The notes: generated by a model from the letters alone, not told the origin. Numbered from the stretch's first letter, positions 36,999 through 50,340 are shown. The stretch is 64,000 nucleotides of DNA from Trichopria drosophilae (GCA_030407085.1 CM059586.1:104917501-104981500); one strand, 5' to 3'. Program-made: numbers and translations.

Positions 36999-37503
36999 AT
37001 CCTTTGTCCGGTTCCCGGACTTTAATCCCCCTGGAAATTTCCCCGGGGAAAAATTACCCCGTAAAAAATGTCTGGGGAAAAATGACAGTAGTTGCAGAAC
37101 TGCACTATGCGCCTATATCTAAGACAGTGGCAAACTCCCCCCCCCCCCCCCCCCCCCCCAGGAAAGCTGTCGTAACGCAACCACTGCAGAACTTGCCTAG
37201 ATCCTCCGTCTGCCTTTTTGTCTCCGACCTGGGAGGGGTAGCGGGTGCACCCCCGATTTACTAGAAATATTCTTATTGTTATGAAACAAAAATGGTGAAA
37301 GAAGGGGCCAAATTCGTTGAGCCTGACGGGGCGCTGACCCCCCCCCCCCCACCCCCACCCCTCTCGGACCCCCTCCCCCAGGAAAACTGTCTTAACCCAA
37401 CCTGTCTTTTTTCTCTGACATGATGGGGAGGGTAATTTTTTTCTGGGGAAATTCTGACGGAGAAGTTATTTCCGGGAAAATAAAATCTGGTCATCCTTTG
37501 TCC
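36999..37503. mobile_element. GC-rich element between 11 bp direct repeats
   Basis: ATCCTTTGTCC occurs at 36999-37009 and 37493-37503. The interior starts near 'gactttaatccccctggaaa' and ends with a rough inverted copy ('ttatttccgggaaaataaaatc'). It contains two long C tracts (37,137-37,159 and 37,340-37,350) and a duplicated 'aggaaarctgtcktaac' phrase. Probably a MITE-like insertion; the C tracts may be miscounted in the assembly. Confidence 0.4.
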
Positions 37504-37744
37504 TAAAATATAATACGTATTAGGGCCCTATATACTAGTCTTTATTCTGTCTTATTTAACCACCTGATTAGTAATCGTTTCGCTATACTATTGCCGTGAG
37601 ACGACCAGGATTAAGGCGGATGATGCCCATTTCAATCTGTCAACAGCTGAGAATGAACTAAATGACACCACAAAACGTCTTATTAGTGACATACGAGTCA
37701 TTCTTTGTGAAATCGATCGTGAAAGATTTGACATAACATTTCCG

Positions 37745-39355
37745 ATTTTGTTGAAAATGTGGAAAAAGTTAGTAATTATACTAACATATGATACATATGA
37801 ATGTGGTAAAATGAGTTTCCGATATTCTGTAAATTTTCAAAATGGCGGTCACATGAAATTTGAACATGATTAAACAAATTTTTTTTTGAAAAAATGTAGC
37901 TCTTCGGAATTTTTTCGGAATTGGATGAAATTCGGTACACTATATCACATATATATATATATATATATATAGTGTACCGATGTATAATAGTAAAAAAGTC
38001 TGAACTTTTTGAAAAAAATATTTACAATAATAATTTATAATAATAAATATATAAAAAAAAAATTTTATTTTTCTAAGTGATTTCTAACCACGATGCAAAC
38101 TTTCTAATTTCTTAAATGCACTTTTACTTGATAGATAATTCTATAAAAAATCTTTTGCGCTTTGTAAAATCGTGGTGTCTTTGATAGTTTACTGGCTATG
38201 AATTTTGAAAGTGATGATCCCACCGTGCAACTCGGGAGCGCGCGCCCTGCCGTATGCTCACGTAAGTGCTACCGACGCTTTTCACCGCGATCAACCTTTT
38301 TTCTTGTTTCATTGTTTTTTATTTATGATTGTGAAATACTTTTTTCAAAAATTTGAAGCATAAAATTTCATGAAATTATGGTTTTATCACGTTGAACGTC
38401 AAAAAGTGCAGTTTCCACTCAGATATTTGGAAAACAATTGAGTCTCTACAATTTTTTTCCTAATTATGCTATTTTCAAGTTACTAGTGACACAATGTTGT
38501 TAACTTTTCTGCCGGAAGAGGTATACGTATCTGTTGCGGTTCTATTCGGTTCCCGATATGAAAGCGGCTTTCTATTTACGTTATATGTCGCCTGCCGCTG
38601 TGAATCGTAATCCCATATTACCTGCAGTATATATTGCTAAATGCATATCAATTTAATAGTTTGATCTGTATATTTTGTTCACAATTTGTTGTAAGTGTTA
38701 CTTATTATTTTTAAAAAATATTCATTTCAAAAAATATTCTTTTCTAAAAAGAAATAAGGAAATGAGCCCTGGCATGAAGGTATTGCATCGAAAGTGTTGC
38801 ATCAATTCTTTCAAAAAGAGAAACAATAAAATCTACGGTTCTTTCGCATGTAAAATCAATAATATATTTTTATGCACTACTTGTAGATTGAAATCAAACG
38901 AAAAAATAATGCTAGTAGCAACATTGTAGAAAATAACGACGAGATAATGGAAACTGCTCCAAGTGAATCAGTTTCAGGTGATGATGATGTTGAAAAAGAA
39001 TTTGGTCCAGACATATTATCTACCATGAACGAATGTATTGAATTTCTAGGTATAACACCAATAACCTCACATGATCAATAAAAAACAAATTAACGGAAAT
39101 TCAAGAAATTCGAAACGCTATGAACATAAATTTACAAAAAATACTGCAGAAGTGACGAACCACGGGGTCCCTAAGCTATAATTTAAAGAGCTATAATTTT
39201 TCAAACAAAAAAAATTTGTTTCATCATGTTCAAATTTCATGTGACCGCCATTTTGAAAATTTACAGATCATTTTAAGAGAAAATCATTTTACCACGTTTA
39301 TATGTATCCTCAGTACTAACTTTTCCAACATTTTCAACAAAAAAAAATTGAAAAG
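37745..39355 (+). mobile_element. 1.6 kb TIR element with a decayed ORF
   Basis: About 160 bp at 37,745-37,910 (including 'aaattttcaaaatggcggtc' and 'acatgaaatttgaacatga') is found inverted at 39,190-39,350. Between the arms lie broken coding pieces on the plus strand: 38675-38929 ('CTTCRLKSNEK' at its end), then in another frame 'SVSGDDDVEKEFGPDILST' near 38,960-39,050 and 'TEIQEIRNAMNINLQKIL' near 39,090-39,150. The acidic spacer followed by a lysine-rich helical piece looks like one protein broken by frameshifts. Family not identified. Confidence 0.6.
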
Positions 39356-39639
39356 ACGGAGGCAGTTCTTCTGGGATTGACAATCCATCCAATATTAATT
39401 ACCCTCCAGTTCCCCTAATTATTATAGACATGGGAGCTTACCTGCTTGACCGACTGACCTGTTCTAATCTTTTATGGAATTGTCATGTCAACCCCATCTC
39501 TTCGCGAATTCATTGCCCATAATAACATTAATTATTCCTTTTTTGACTTTGGGACCAATCCTGAATACCTAAATACTAAACTTCAACGATTATCAACATG
39601 TGTTCTAAAGGACATTTATTACTTCGACCCAGACTAAGT

Positions 39640-40200
39640 CTGGACGAAGTATTGAATTTGGTCACTTCGGGCAAAAAAATTACCATATAGTTTTTCATCA
39701 AATGTCGACGTTTCAGACCCTAAGGAACCCAAAGCAACAATAAAAAAATTTGTGTCCGTGATCTTGTACGTACGACGTACGTCCCGTTTTTTTGTCTCGC
39801 GATAACTCGCGAACGGATAATCGTATTGACATAAATTTTTTTTTAAAATACGCGTCTTAGCATAACTTAGATCTGATTAGATTTTGGGGCAGATCCACCC
39901 GTCCATTACTAAAAAAGATTAGCCCCAATTAAGTTTCTTTGTAGTTTTTTGCATTTATTTTGAAAAATACAAATTTTATTAAAAAATGTTTCAAACAAAA
40001 AAGATAGAGCATGAAATTCTCTACAAAAAAGGTTCTATGAATTTTCTTCCTAAAGTCAACGATAATGCCATAAAAACTGGTTTAAAATGTTTATGACTAT
40101 TGTCTGAAAAAGTATTGAATTTGGTCATCGCGGCAAAAAAATTACCCTATCGTTTTTCATCAAATTTCGACGTTTCGACCCCCTACCCCCCAGGGGTAGT
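39640..40200. repeat. Direct repeat pair, ~85 bp
   Basis: 'gtattgaatttggtca', 'gcaaaaaaattacc', 'gtttttcatcaaat' and 'tcgacgtttc' appear in this order at 39,649-39,718 and again at 40,111-40,180. The second copy is followed by a GC-rich run with 'gcccttgggcgcggtgacc'-type sequence near 40,210. TE remnant of unknown type. Confidence 0.5.
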
Positions 40201-41636
40201 CTTTGCCAGCCCCTTGGGCGCGGTGACCACCTACGGGCGCAAAGTTCTTTTACGCCCGTGATACGAAAATAAATATTTCGATATATCTAAAAGATGTCCT
40301 ATAGATATCTATAAGATATTCGTCATACATCTTTTCGACACTTTCAAGATATCTTTGACGAATTATATGTATATATATTGTAAATATAATATCATAATAA
40401 TGCAGACAGTAATTAATAAAACACAGTAAACATGTAATATGCATCGAATAGTCTATTAGAATACAAGTGCATGAAGTAAGTGTTTTGCAACTTTTATTTA
40501 TTAATACTTCGGGTGGCCTGTTGTCGGGGTCGAAGTTTTGAAAATGCGCATTTTCAATTTTCATACATATAAGAAACACTATATTGTTGTAACATATCTA
40601 TCGAAGCCACTTGGACCTAAATATGATTGGACCCCCAAATATCAATATAATTTTATAATATAATTGAAAGCTGTTAGTAAACAAACGAGTCTTAAGGAAT
40701 AGCCGATTCTCCACTGGGTCGAAGTTTCTGAGCGAGCGAAGCGAGCGAGGCACCACGCCAACACTAGTTTTTTATATAGATTTGGTCAGTTACTGATACC
40801 ATTTGGCGATCCTCAACAATATCAGACTCTCATATTGGGCTCCCCCACCACAGAAATAAAGAATCTACATTTATTTTGGTTTACAACAATACATTTTTTA
40901 AACACCCTACATATCCTTACACAACGTCCATGCACAACTTCATGTATGACCTTTCCTCTAGATGGAATGCGACAAGCATATCTGGAGAATGTTTTAATTA
41001 AGATTGTCATCTGAGGATTTTGTCGAATTTAACACATTTTATAGTGTGCTGGAAGTCATCATAAGATTAAAGGTTTATCGCATTCCATCTCCAAGAGAAG
41101 TGTCGATACTGTGGGCAGATGTAAACAAAATGACGAACTCTTAAAAGTCAGTTTCTGTACGAATTGAAATGCAATGATTCTCGCGCCAAAATCCAATATA
41201 ACCCTAAACTGGTGCCAACACGACCAGCGCCAAAACAGCGGAGGCAACACGTCCAGCGCCAAAACGGCGGGCCAAAATGTCCTAGCAATACAGATTATAA
41301 TATTCAAACAGCCTTGCTTAAAATTAAAACTACTAATGATGTGATAAAATACTGAACAGCAATTTTCGAAGTTTTGATTACATTACGATTCGATTACAAT
41401 TGCTTAAATCTATTTTCTAATTTCTGAATGGTTGATCTCGATCGATAGTCGTCCATGAGGGCGTTCCATCTAAACCTTTATCTGTAACCGTGATTCAAAA
41501 AAACTTCTTACGTGAACCAAGTTTATAACAGTACATAAAAGTTGCAGCAACAATGAAAGTTTACTTACGATATTACTATGTCTCGAAACTACTATTTCGT
41601 TCATTATCATTGAAATAAAAACCTAAAATGATGAAT

Positions 41637-41837
41637 TTATGTTAACAATTCGGAAGTAAGACCTTTAAGCGCCGCTCTTTTGGCGCAGGCCGTTTTCGTG
41701 CTTCTGTTTTTTTTTAACTGGCTTGGATAAATTAGTTTTTCTGTCGATGTAGGGTCTTCTGGGTCGGAGAGAACCATGTTGGGGCCAAAACCTTCCGGCA
41801 GTAGACCGGCCGCGGTAAAACATTCTGTACCCAACAT
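41637..41837 (-). other. Possible decayed coding segment
   Basis: A 66-codon open frame with more balanced composition than its surroundings ('GLLPEGFGPNMVLSDPEDP'). A second similar patch lies on the same strand at 42038-42283 ('ERRMSEPSAKSENHTGNDL'). They may be exons of one gene or TE remnants, but no acceptable splice chain was found and no family is recognised. Confidence 0.25.
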
Positions 41838-43291
41838 TTCAGATCGTTAGGAGAATAAATGTTTAGTAACCATCACAAATCCTTGTACCACATGTGGTTT
41901 AATTTTTCACCCGATAATTCGGAAATCAAACTGAAATTAATGCATAATTATAAACATAAAAATAACCTCTCTTGTAGCAATAATAATGATTGATCTTGGG
42001 AAGATGAAGAATTGGACCATTTATACGATTTGTTTCTTCAATGGCTCGCCACTACAATTATAAACTTCCGAGCCAATTTTTGGTATTGAAATATTGAATG
42101 TAATTTTGTGAGCGCTATCTTGTGGAGAACGGAGTTTTGCACTGAACAAATATGTCCATCTATAACAATTGTTCGTGGCGCTGGGATCTTCGAATGCGAA
42201 GGACCGATCGTCGGTAGGTCATTTCCGGTATGGTTTTCGCTTTTCGCAGAAGGCTCGCTCATTCTCCGTTCTAAGTTTTCCACAGAAATTTGAAGATAGA
42301 AGGTGCTGCATAGTAATGAGTTCAGCCGCCGCGTGGCAGCAAACGATCATGGAATAACCCAAAAATGGAAATCATAACAGACAGACATGCTCCATTTATT
42401 TTGTTTGAAATATTCCTTTGCCCGAATTGATATTTTTACAATAAATGCAATACAAATTGCGGAATGAACCGTCTTAAAGGTGATCTTTGGCTGTGATTTT
42501 CAAGTAAATATTTGCAATTAGTACCTGAACAACATTAAAAATAATTCAGGTATATGCGAAATCAGATTATTTAATTTATAATCCTCACTTATAACGGTTC
42601 CTAAGTTTAACCAATTTCACATTTTAATTGTAGTTATCAAAGGAAATGTAAATATAAATATAAATGGTTAAATACAATTCGCAATTATTTTACTTACTGA
42701 TAATAATATTTATTAAAATATAAATTAAAGTTATTTATGTCCAACATTTGTAATCTTCATATAAATTATGAAACTACAATAGAAAAATCGACATCATATT
42801 AACAATGCTTCTGAACCAGAACTATTGCATATTACAGAAAAAATGCAAACATCTTAGACGACAAAAATCGTATCATCACTTCCTGTAAAAAGAAGAAGTA
42901 TTCAAGTCGTATACAATTATTTTAGCATTGAATAAAATAATGGAGATTTACTTTACGTTGTGTCGACGTGTTACGGTTTTGTTACATGTTTAATAATAAC
43001 AAAATCGATTTTATCCTGCCGATTTATGACCAAGTTTTTCGTTTAACTAAAATAAAAAATTGCTGGCTTTTGAATAAGCGTAATTGTGATGTACCATCAA
43101 CGTGAAAGAAAACATTACATATCGCGGAACAAAAGGACGATTTCAACACTAAACTAAATGGGGATACTCCATCAGCCATCTTTGAAAATGTCTTTAGTTT
43201 CGTTAAACCAAACTACAACGTCTATTTCCGAACTGCAGCCGATTGTCCAGAAACGGAATGGGGATAACGACATGCTACTTAGGCATCGTCC

Positions 43292-43500
43292 AAAGTACCC
43301 CTGGTATCACGAAACTCCACTAATCTATAATGGATGTTCCTTCCAATGTTTCTTAAACGAAACGACCTGCTAATCAATTTTGCACATTCTCCCACGTTTT
43401 TACGAATACGAGTGTGCGCTATATGGCCATGGTCTGGCGAATCGTTTAGTTCTAGAAACACTATCGACACATTTGCATCAATGGGTTCTAAAGGTATACA
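43292..43500 (+). repeat. Dispersed repeat R1, copy 2
   Basis: Counterpart of 21108-21330, with the same block order from 'aagtacccctggtatc' to 'gggttctaaaggtatac'. It ends about 28 bp before the proposed left end of the CACTA-like element. Confidence 0.65.
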
Positions 43501-43792
43501 ATAACAAAATTTTATTTTCCTTGACATCCCGTGTGGAAAAGTAAATGGGATTCTAGTCGGGTTCTAGATAGTTTGCCACATTTTTATTAGGGCTCCAGTT
43601 AGCCGTTCTATCTCGAGCCCGAATAGATGTAACGCTTGGCTAGCGAGAACCCTAATAGCACCAAATCAGGATCCCTACATTTGGCCCTATTTACGCCCGA
43701 TTTTATACATGTACATTATCGGGGATCTATTAGGGTTCCATATCAGGCTCCTCAAGTTTGGTTATTCTATATATTCAGAATAATGTATAGTA

Positions 43793-43957
43793 CAGTGGGG
43801 GCGTCTCCAGTTAAGCGGATTTTGACAAGTAAACATTGATAAAAACAAATGCTGCTAGTAGTAGAAACCGTTTAATTGGGATCATGTTTAAACAACAGTC
43901 TTTTATTTTTATCAATATTTACCTGTCAGAATCCGCCTAATGGACATACCCCGACTG
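43793..43957. mobile_element. MITE with CAGTSGGGG ends
   Basis: 'cagtgggggcgtctccagtt' followed by 'aagcggattttgacaagtaa' is mirrored at the right end by the reverse complement 'cagtcggggtatgtccatta' then 'ggcggattctgacaggtaaa'. The arms are about 50 bp, with a spacer of ~60 bp. The CAGT(C/G)GGG terminus resembles mariner-type elements. It is nested in the left subterminal zone of the CACTA-like element. Confidence 0.7.
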
Positions 43958-44716
43958 TGTTTTTTTATACAATATAATATAAAATATATAAAATCTCTTA
44001 ATTTGAAATTTTATTTGAAAGCTCTTATTTAATTAAGCTCGAAATTCGATGGTTTTATCCAACATTTGGCTATTTAATGGAGTTGTTAATATTCTGAACA
44101 TATTGCGAATTAATCTTGGGATCAAAGTTTATATACATGTAACTCAAGTCAAAAATAAAGATACGTATACGACAATGCAATGAGATATAAATTACAATTT
44201 CATCAATGGTCTTATGAAAAATTGCCTATATTTCGCCATAACAAAATAATTAACACTTACACTGCATTATATATTATATATTATATTTTTTTTTGTTTAG
44301 ACACACTAATCAGTAATATGAACATTTACATCTAATTACATGAAATCATTTTTCTGAAGATTTCGTCGTTCTTCTCGCCGAACGATGGCCATCCCAGTCC
44401 TTGGCATTGGCGAGGGTCCCTCCCAAACATTTATAAAATTTCTTTTCGGTTATAGGTGCGCCAGCATTGTCTGAGTGATTGTTAATCACAACATCTATAA
44501 AACAGCATAAATTTTATAAAGCTAACTCGTATTGTTAGTACACAAACCGCGTTTTTTATGATGGGGGCGATACAAAAAATATATAAATATGCAATAAAAT
44601 GAACTGAAATTATTAGTAATATTTCATGCAAATTTTGCAAATATATTTCAACAGATAGTGCTTCAAAAAATAAAACATGCATTTATAATTAAAACGAAGG
44701 CTATCGTAGAATGGTA

Positions 44717-44882
44717 TTTAGAAAATTTAATAAATTAGTGGTTCCTGGCCTGTAAAGTACTGCAAATATTAAATATATGAATTGCAAAATATTGGAATTG
44801 CCAGAAATTTCAGAATTACATTTACTATCACTTGCAATATTTTGTAGATCATATGAGCTACTAATTTATTAAATTTTCTAAA
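44717..44882. mobile_element. Small MITE in intron 9 of the DUF4806-like gene
   Basis: A 23 bp perfect inverted repeat: TTTAGAAAATTTAATAAATT plus AGT at 44717-44739 and its reverse complement at 44860-44882, around ~120 bp of AT-rich sequence. It lies wholly within the intron between 44494 and 44929. Confidence 0.6.
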
Positions 44883-45024
44883 AGCGTGCATATTATAAGT
44901 AGGTTTTTATTTTATTAAACTTCCTTACGCTTCAGTGCTTCACAAAACTTTGTCTCCTTGAAAATTTTCTTTTGTCCAGATACTCGCGTAGCCGTATATT
45001 TCATCGCCAAATCTCGGCTACAAT

Positions 45025-45029
45025 ATTAT
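45025..45029 (-). other. Internal TAA in the DUF4806-like gene
   Basis: TAA at 45028-45026, codon 24 of exon 9. The frame is open before it ('ITAIVK') and after it ('YCSRDLAMKY'), and both sides fit the domain, so a single point change is the simplest explanation. Confidence 0.65.
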
Positions 45030-48000
45030 TTAACAATGGCAGTTATTGACTTTAGTACTATATTATCATGATCAATAAAAAAATATAGTGAACCAATCTG
45101 CAAAAGATAAGTATAATATAAGTAGTGTAATATTTGAATAATGAAAATTAATAATAAGTAAAAGCTTAACTGACATTATCCTATATAGTTGTCATCAAGA
45201 GTCCGATCTATTTTTTAACAGTATTATTACCTTAATACCTTATATCGATGGAAGATGTAACAATACGAGGATTTAAATTTTGTCAAGTCTCCAAATGTAC
45301 AATTGGAGAATTTAAATTTTCTAAAAATACCACGAAAATATCCGACCTTTTGCGAAACGGCGACTAATTTACTTCTTATATGAATATGTTTATTTTGAAA
45401 ATCATAGAAAACTTAGTACATATATACGAAAGAAGAATTGGGCATTTCAATCACAGCCTCATAATTGAAGAAATTACCGATTTGAAAAAATAAATAATCG
45501 GCTCTAATTTTTAGTATTATTTAGGCTCTAGTTTTTATTAAATGCGTAAATCGAGACTTACCAATTCATTGTAAAAATCAGAATCTTTCCTCAATTTTTC
45601 ATTAAATTCTGAAAATTCTAAAAATTCTGAAAACGGAAGCTCTAACTCGTACTTTGCTACAAAGCCTTTCGTGTTAGCTCCAATCACTTCCTTAATTACT
45701 GGAGACATTTTTAGGCATTCCATAAATTTTTGCTGACCATCAATAAACTTGTCAAGTTTATCGCTTAACTTAGCAATAGTTTTCAATATCGCAATTGTAT
45801 CTGCAAATATATAAATAATTGAAATCAAATTTCCGATATTTTCATTGATATTTTTGTAGAGAGTAAAGTAGTAGAGAAGAATGCTCTAATTATTTTTATT
45901 ATAAATATCACATGTACATGATATCCGTCATGAGTTTATGAAAAAATTCAAACATACATTTTTTTTCGCACTCAGTGCGGAAATGCGTTTTCGCGCACGA
46001 AAACTAATAATCAATTGCATTTCATGCACTCGTTGCGAAAAAATATCGTATATTTGGCACATGTGCGAAATTGTTTTTTATGCGAATGTGATTACGACCC
46101 TCGCTTTCGGCTCAGGCCGCAACCCTCACATTCGCAGACAAACCATTCGCGCACTTATATCGAAAAATACTATTTTAGTTTAATTTTTAGAAATTGTTCT
46201 TATCTCTATCATTAAAAATGTGTTTCAATTTGCATGTTATTTTTACTGAAACTAAGCATAGCATATATTCCCTTTTGCATTCAAAAAGAAGAAAAGAAAA
46301 TGAATATGAAGTTTTGCAATATTATTTTAATAAAATATGAATACCATTTGAATAGCTGGCCTTTTGAAAATTGATAAACGCATTAGTTGTAGTTTCATTC
46401 ACTATTCTTTGCTGTTTGAAAGGACTAGCAGCAGCAGCAGCACCTAAAATTGAAATTGCATAATTATCAACAAATAAAGTAAGAATGTATCGTGCAAGTA
46501 ACCTTCGTTTACTTAATAAATTTATAGAGGAACATACCATAAGAAATATCTTCACACAATGTCACGTCTTTCTCTTCATAAGATTTATGAATTCCATTTA
46601 GAATGTTGTCTATAGTTTCTAGAAATAAATTTTAAAACATTTGCTTATCATAATGTTATTAACATTTAAGATTATTTATACAATAACTATCAACTAAACG
46701 AATTCTTACGCATAAAGCTAAAAATAATAGTAAAATTCATACATCCTGAATGAATATTATATCACGATACATGTATTCAATACATTATAATTTTTAATTT
46801 TATGAGTCTAATATATTGCAATATTTGTGAGTGAACTAATGTATTTTGCAGATTTGTATTATAAGCAAACCAATTCCAATGATAGGTTTAAACTAACCAA
46901 ATTGTTGGAATTTCGATTTCATTCAAATGTTAAATAACTACTTTTAATTATTCATTTCATGATATATTGATATAAAATTATTTCTACGTTTATGTCTGTG
47001 GTACATATGTATGATAAAACATGATAAAAATAATACAGTTTTATCTTGTTTTTTCCCATTTTTCTTAGAATTATGGACAACATGAACATGGAAACCCTAC
47101 TTTCTATCACGTTTTATTTAGAGATATATATGTTCAGTTTTAAAAAAAACAATCAATACTAATAATATTAAATGAGATGCGTTTGTAATACCTTCTGGTT
47201 TGTTCTTCGGATAACTAGTTTCGCTAACAGAATATCCGAATTTTTCGTAAATATTTCCTTCATTCCTTTCCACATTTTGTAATTTTATTGCGACTGCTTG
47301 TTTACTGTTCGTTTTACCTCCTTGCCATGAAAAAAATAAATATATTAAATTCTATCCGCATGTAATATGACCTGATTTGGTTGTGAAAATCTAGTACAAT
47401 AAAAAATAAACGTACCTATCATTCGAAAGTCATCTGTTTCTGGTGTACCATTCTTTTGGGAAATTTTGGAAGCCTTGCATTTTGCATTTTTACCTTCTTG
47501 AAATAAATAACAAATATAAGCGATGATAAGGTACAAGTAAACAATTCTGGCAGAACACTTGAGGAGCTGCTAAACCTTACAAAATCTGAATTAAATATGA
47601 CTGAATCGATTTTTCAAAATTCGGGTTATATTAGGTCAATTTTGACTGCTGTATATGAACTAAAAAAAGTACCAAAGATTTCTGTCTAGAATTGACTGAG
47701 AATTTACAGGAATAGAGGATTTTTCTTTATTCATATAAATTCTCGGTCAAATTTTTGACAAATTTGTTTGATACTTTTTAACATTATACATAGTAATTAG
47801 AGTTGTCCCAGTATAGTCCGAATTTTGAAAGTTCGATTCAGCCATTTCTGATTTAGATATTTTTACGTGAATTATCGTCTCTATATTCTAGCTCCTCTCT
47901 AAAATTACGACGTATTTTTGTACGATAAAAGTATATTTCATTCTTAAGAGAGCGTGTCAGCAAGCAAATATTTGCAAACTTAGTAAAGAAAGAAAATATA

Positions 48001-49619
48001 TCAGAACTCGTTTAAAAACGTAAATTTTATATTAGTTTCATACTAACCTTCTCTTAGAGTAGAACTTTTTTTTTCAGAAACCCTACGTTTTACTGACTGC
48101 TTTTTAGTTTTCTTTTTCACTTTCCCAGTAGAGTTGCTACTTTGAGAGTCAGAGTTTATCAAATGGCTTCCATCATTGCTACCTGTAAAAGTTGTACATA
48201 AAGATATGTAATCGATAATTAAATATCTAAATATTGATAAAAACAGAATAATTTTAGAACATAATTTTCAGGAATTAATAATTTGGGAATAGAATAGAAT
48301 AGAATAGATTGACTTTTGTTTCTCAATTCATTTTTTCTTCAAAGTCTACATTTGATTATTTTGAAATTAATTAATTATATTGTTGATTTAATACATACTT
48401 ACATTCTGAATCATGACTTAAAGCAGGTACTTTCAACAATTCATCAATACTCAATTTTTTATATTTTTCTACGTTTTGTACTGATTTCTCTTTTCCATTT
48501 CCATCTATATCAGTTGTATAGACATATTCTTTACTTTTTAGCTGTTGCACTTTTTCCATTGCTTCTTCGTAAGTTTCTGTTGAAATTCAATTACATTGTA
48601 ATAGTTGATGTAAAATTATATTTTATTTCAATTATGTTATCAATGTTTTATTTATCTTAATAATTTTACCTGCTTTGCCTCTTAGCTCCACGATATATTC
48701 TGGCCAATTCATTATTGGTTCACTTAAATTTTCAACAAGGCTATTAAATAATCGTGTTTTCTTGGCAGTATATGGAGGAGGTGGAAATTTGGCTACAACA
48801 GCTCCCTTCTCAAGATCATATCGTATCCACGTACATGGTACAAAATCGATATCAAGTAATGACCCGTTGGTATTTTCAGTCTCTTTAAAGAATGATACCA
48901 ATTGGTACTGATAACACACTTCAGTTTCCATTGTATGCTGCAAACAATGATCTTATTTTATTATAATTCTATGTACAAGGTCGAAAATCATTTGCTAGTT
49001 TTCTGTAAACTAAGAGCAAGGTGCTATTCGATCTTAAAAATATGATTTGATTTTAATTCATTATAATATTACAGTGCTTTAAAAACAATAAAGTTCCTTT
49101 TTACATTTTTCATAGACTAATAAGTAAACAAATTTCATCATTTTCTAAACATTATGACAACAGTTTATATTGCCCATAAGGTGTTGAATATCTTATTTCT
49201 AAGAGCAAATAGCTCATTCACATTAATTTCATTGTTATTTCATATATTTTTACATGCAATTTCATATACTTCACGAAAATAGATATCTTTAATATTAAAA
49301 AATATAATATTTACAAGATTTTTTACATTTCTGTCCGCCATATTGGATCCTACATTTTGAATTTTAAAAACTGACATCGTATTCGTATTCAGCGACCCCA
49401 ATAACCTTTCAAATACATAGGTTTCAGTTTATATTGCGGTACTATTGTTCACAATCAAATTCTTTTTATTTTTTTTCAATTTTTTAAGTTTTATTTGTTA
49501 TAAAAAATAAATTGTTGTTCATATTGCAGTAAGTTGACGTGCAATTATGTTTACTAATATATTAGGATGATATAAAGAAAGAATTGTGTCCCTATTGGTT
49601 GTTTTTGGAGTAAAAAGCT

Positions 49620-49702
<83 letters not shown>
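49620..49702. repeat. (AT)n microsatellite, ~40 copies
   Basis: An uninterrupted AT dinucleotide run. It produces false 'IYIYIY' reading frames on both strands. Confidence 0.98.
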
Positions 49703-49708
<6 letters not shown>

Positions 49709-50340
49709 GGCCACTGGTGGGACACTGGTATCCCGCTATGCTTCAAAGGGTTAAACAACTCAATATTAACTTGTTACTCCCTAAGTAAACCATGTAGTAG
49801 GTTTTATGAAATTGGTTTTGTCAATTCAACTACATACTATTCAGTCCAACTACATTTAGTTGATTTAACTAAATCCAATTTCAACTAAATGCATTTAGTC
49901 AGTTTAACGAAATTTTTTTAAAATTAAGTATAAATTTATTATAAAAAATTATAACTTTATATAATACATGCACAAAAAAGGCGTTTTTCACCCCTTGCTT
50001 AGGACTTAGAAGAACTCGAGCAATATTATTGCCCCAAATCTTCAACTAGAGGCCCTAAAATTGCTCTCGTAATTCAAAAGTCCCTCCTTTGTTCCCTTGG
50101 TGCATAATATACTATTAAAATTATAATGTTTAAGAAAATGCAGAAGAAATATGTTTGGTTATATTTGTAAAATTTTGTTTACAATCTTTAGGTAACAAGA
50201 GTATCTAATTGTAATACAAAACAGTTTATTTTTGTTGACAGGCTAAAATACTTGATTTTGTGGAATCCTTTTTTATTCTCCTCAAGTCCTTATTATTATC
50301 TAATAAAAATGTATATTTGTAAATTATGTATATCAAAATT

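Larger units (their letters stand above)
44346..48931 (-). pseudogene. DUF4806-like protein gene, ten exons, one internal stop
   Basis: Exons (minus): 48931-48670, 48576-48403, 48182-48048, 47496-47416, 47320-47192, 46618-46538, 46443-46345, 45800-45562, 45097-44929, 44494-44346. All junctions are GT-AG; introns 1-7 are all phase 1, intron 8 phase 0, intron 9 phase 1; the total is 506 codons. The start is the ATG at 48931. The N-terminal exon has 'VPCTWIRYDLEKGAVVAKFP', a pattern I associate with insect DUF4806 proteins. A Lys/Ser-rich basic middle follows ('KVKKKTKKQSVKRR'), then 'ELELPFSEFLEFSEFNEKL' and 'RDLAMKYTATRVSGQKK', matching the DUF4806 pattern, and a tail 'TLANAKDWDGHRSARR'. An in-frame TAA at 45028-45026 interrupts exon 9. 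If the exon 8 donor is not used, translation ends at 45538 after 407 aa. Probable DNA-binding partner of the transposase (inference). Confidence 0.7.

Noticed and set aside
36938..37494. Pro- and Gly-rich frames on both strands
   Set aside because: They depend on the C tracts and have no other support.
49519..49888. Open frames of alternating Ile-Tyr on both strands
   Set aside because: They come from the (AT)n microsatellite.
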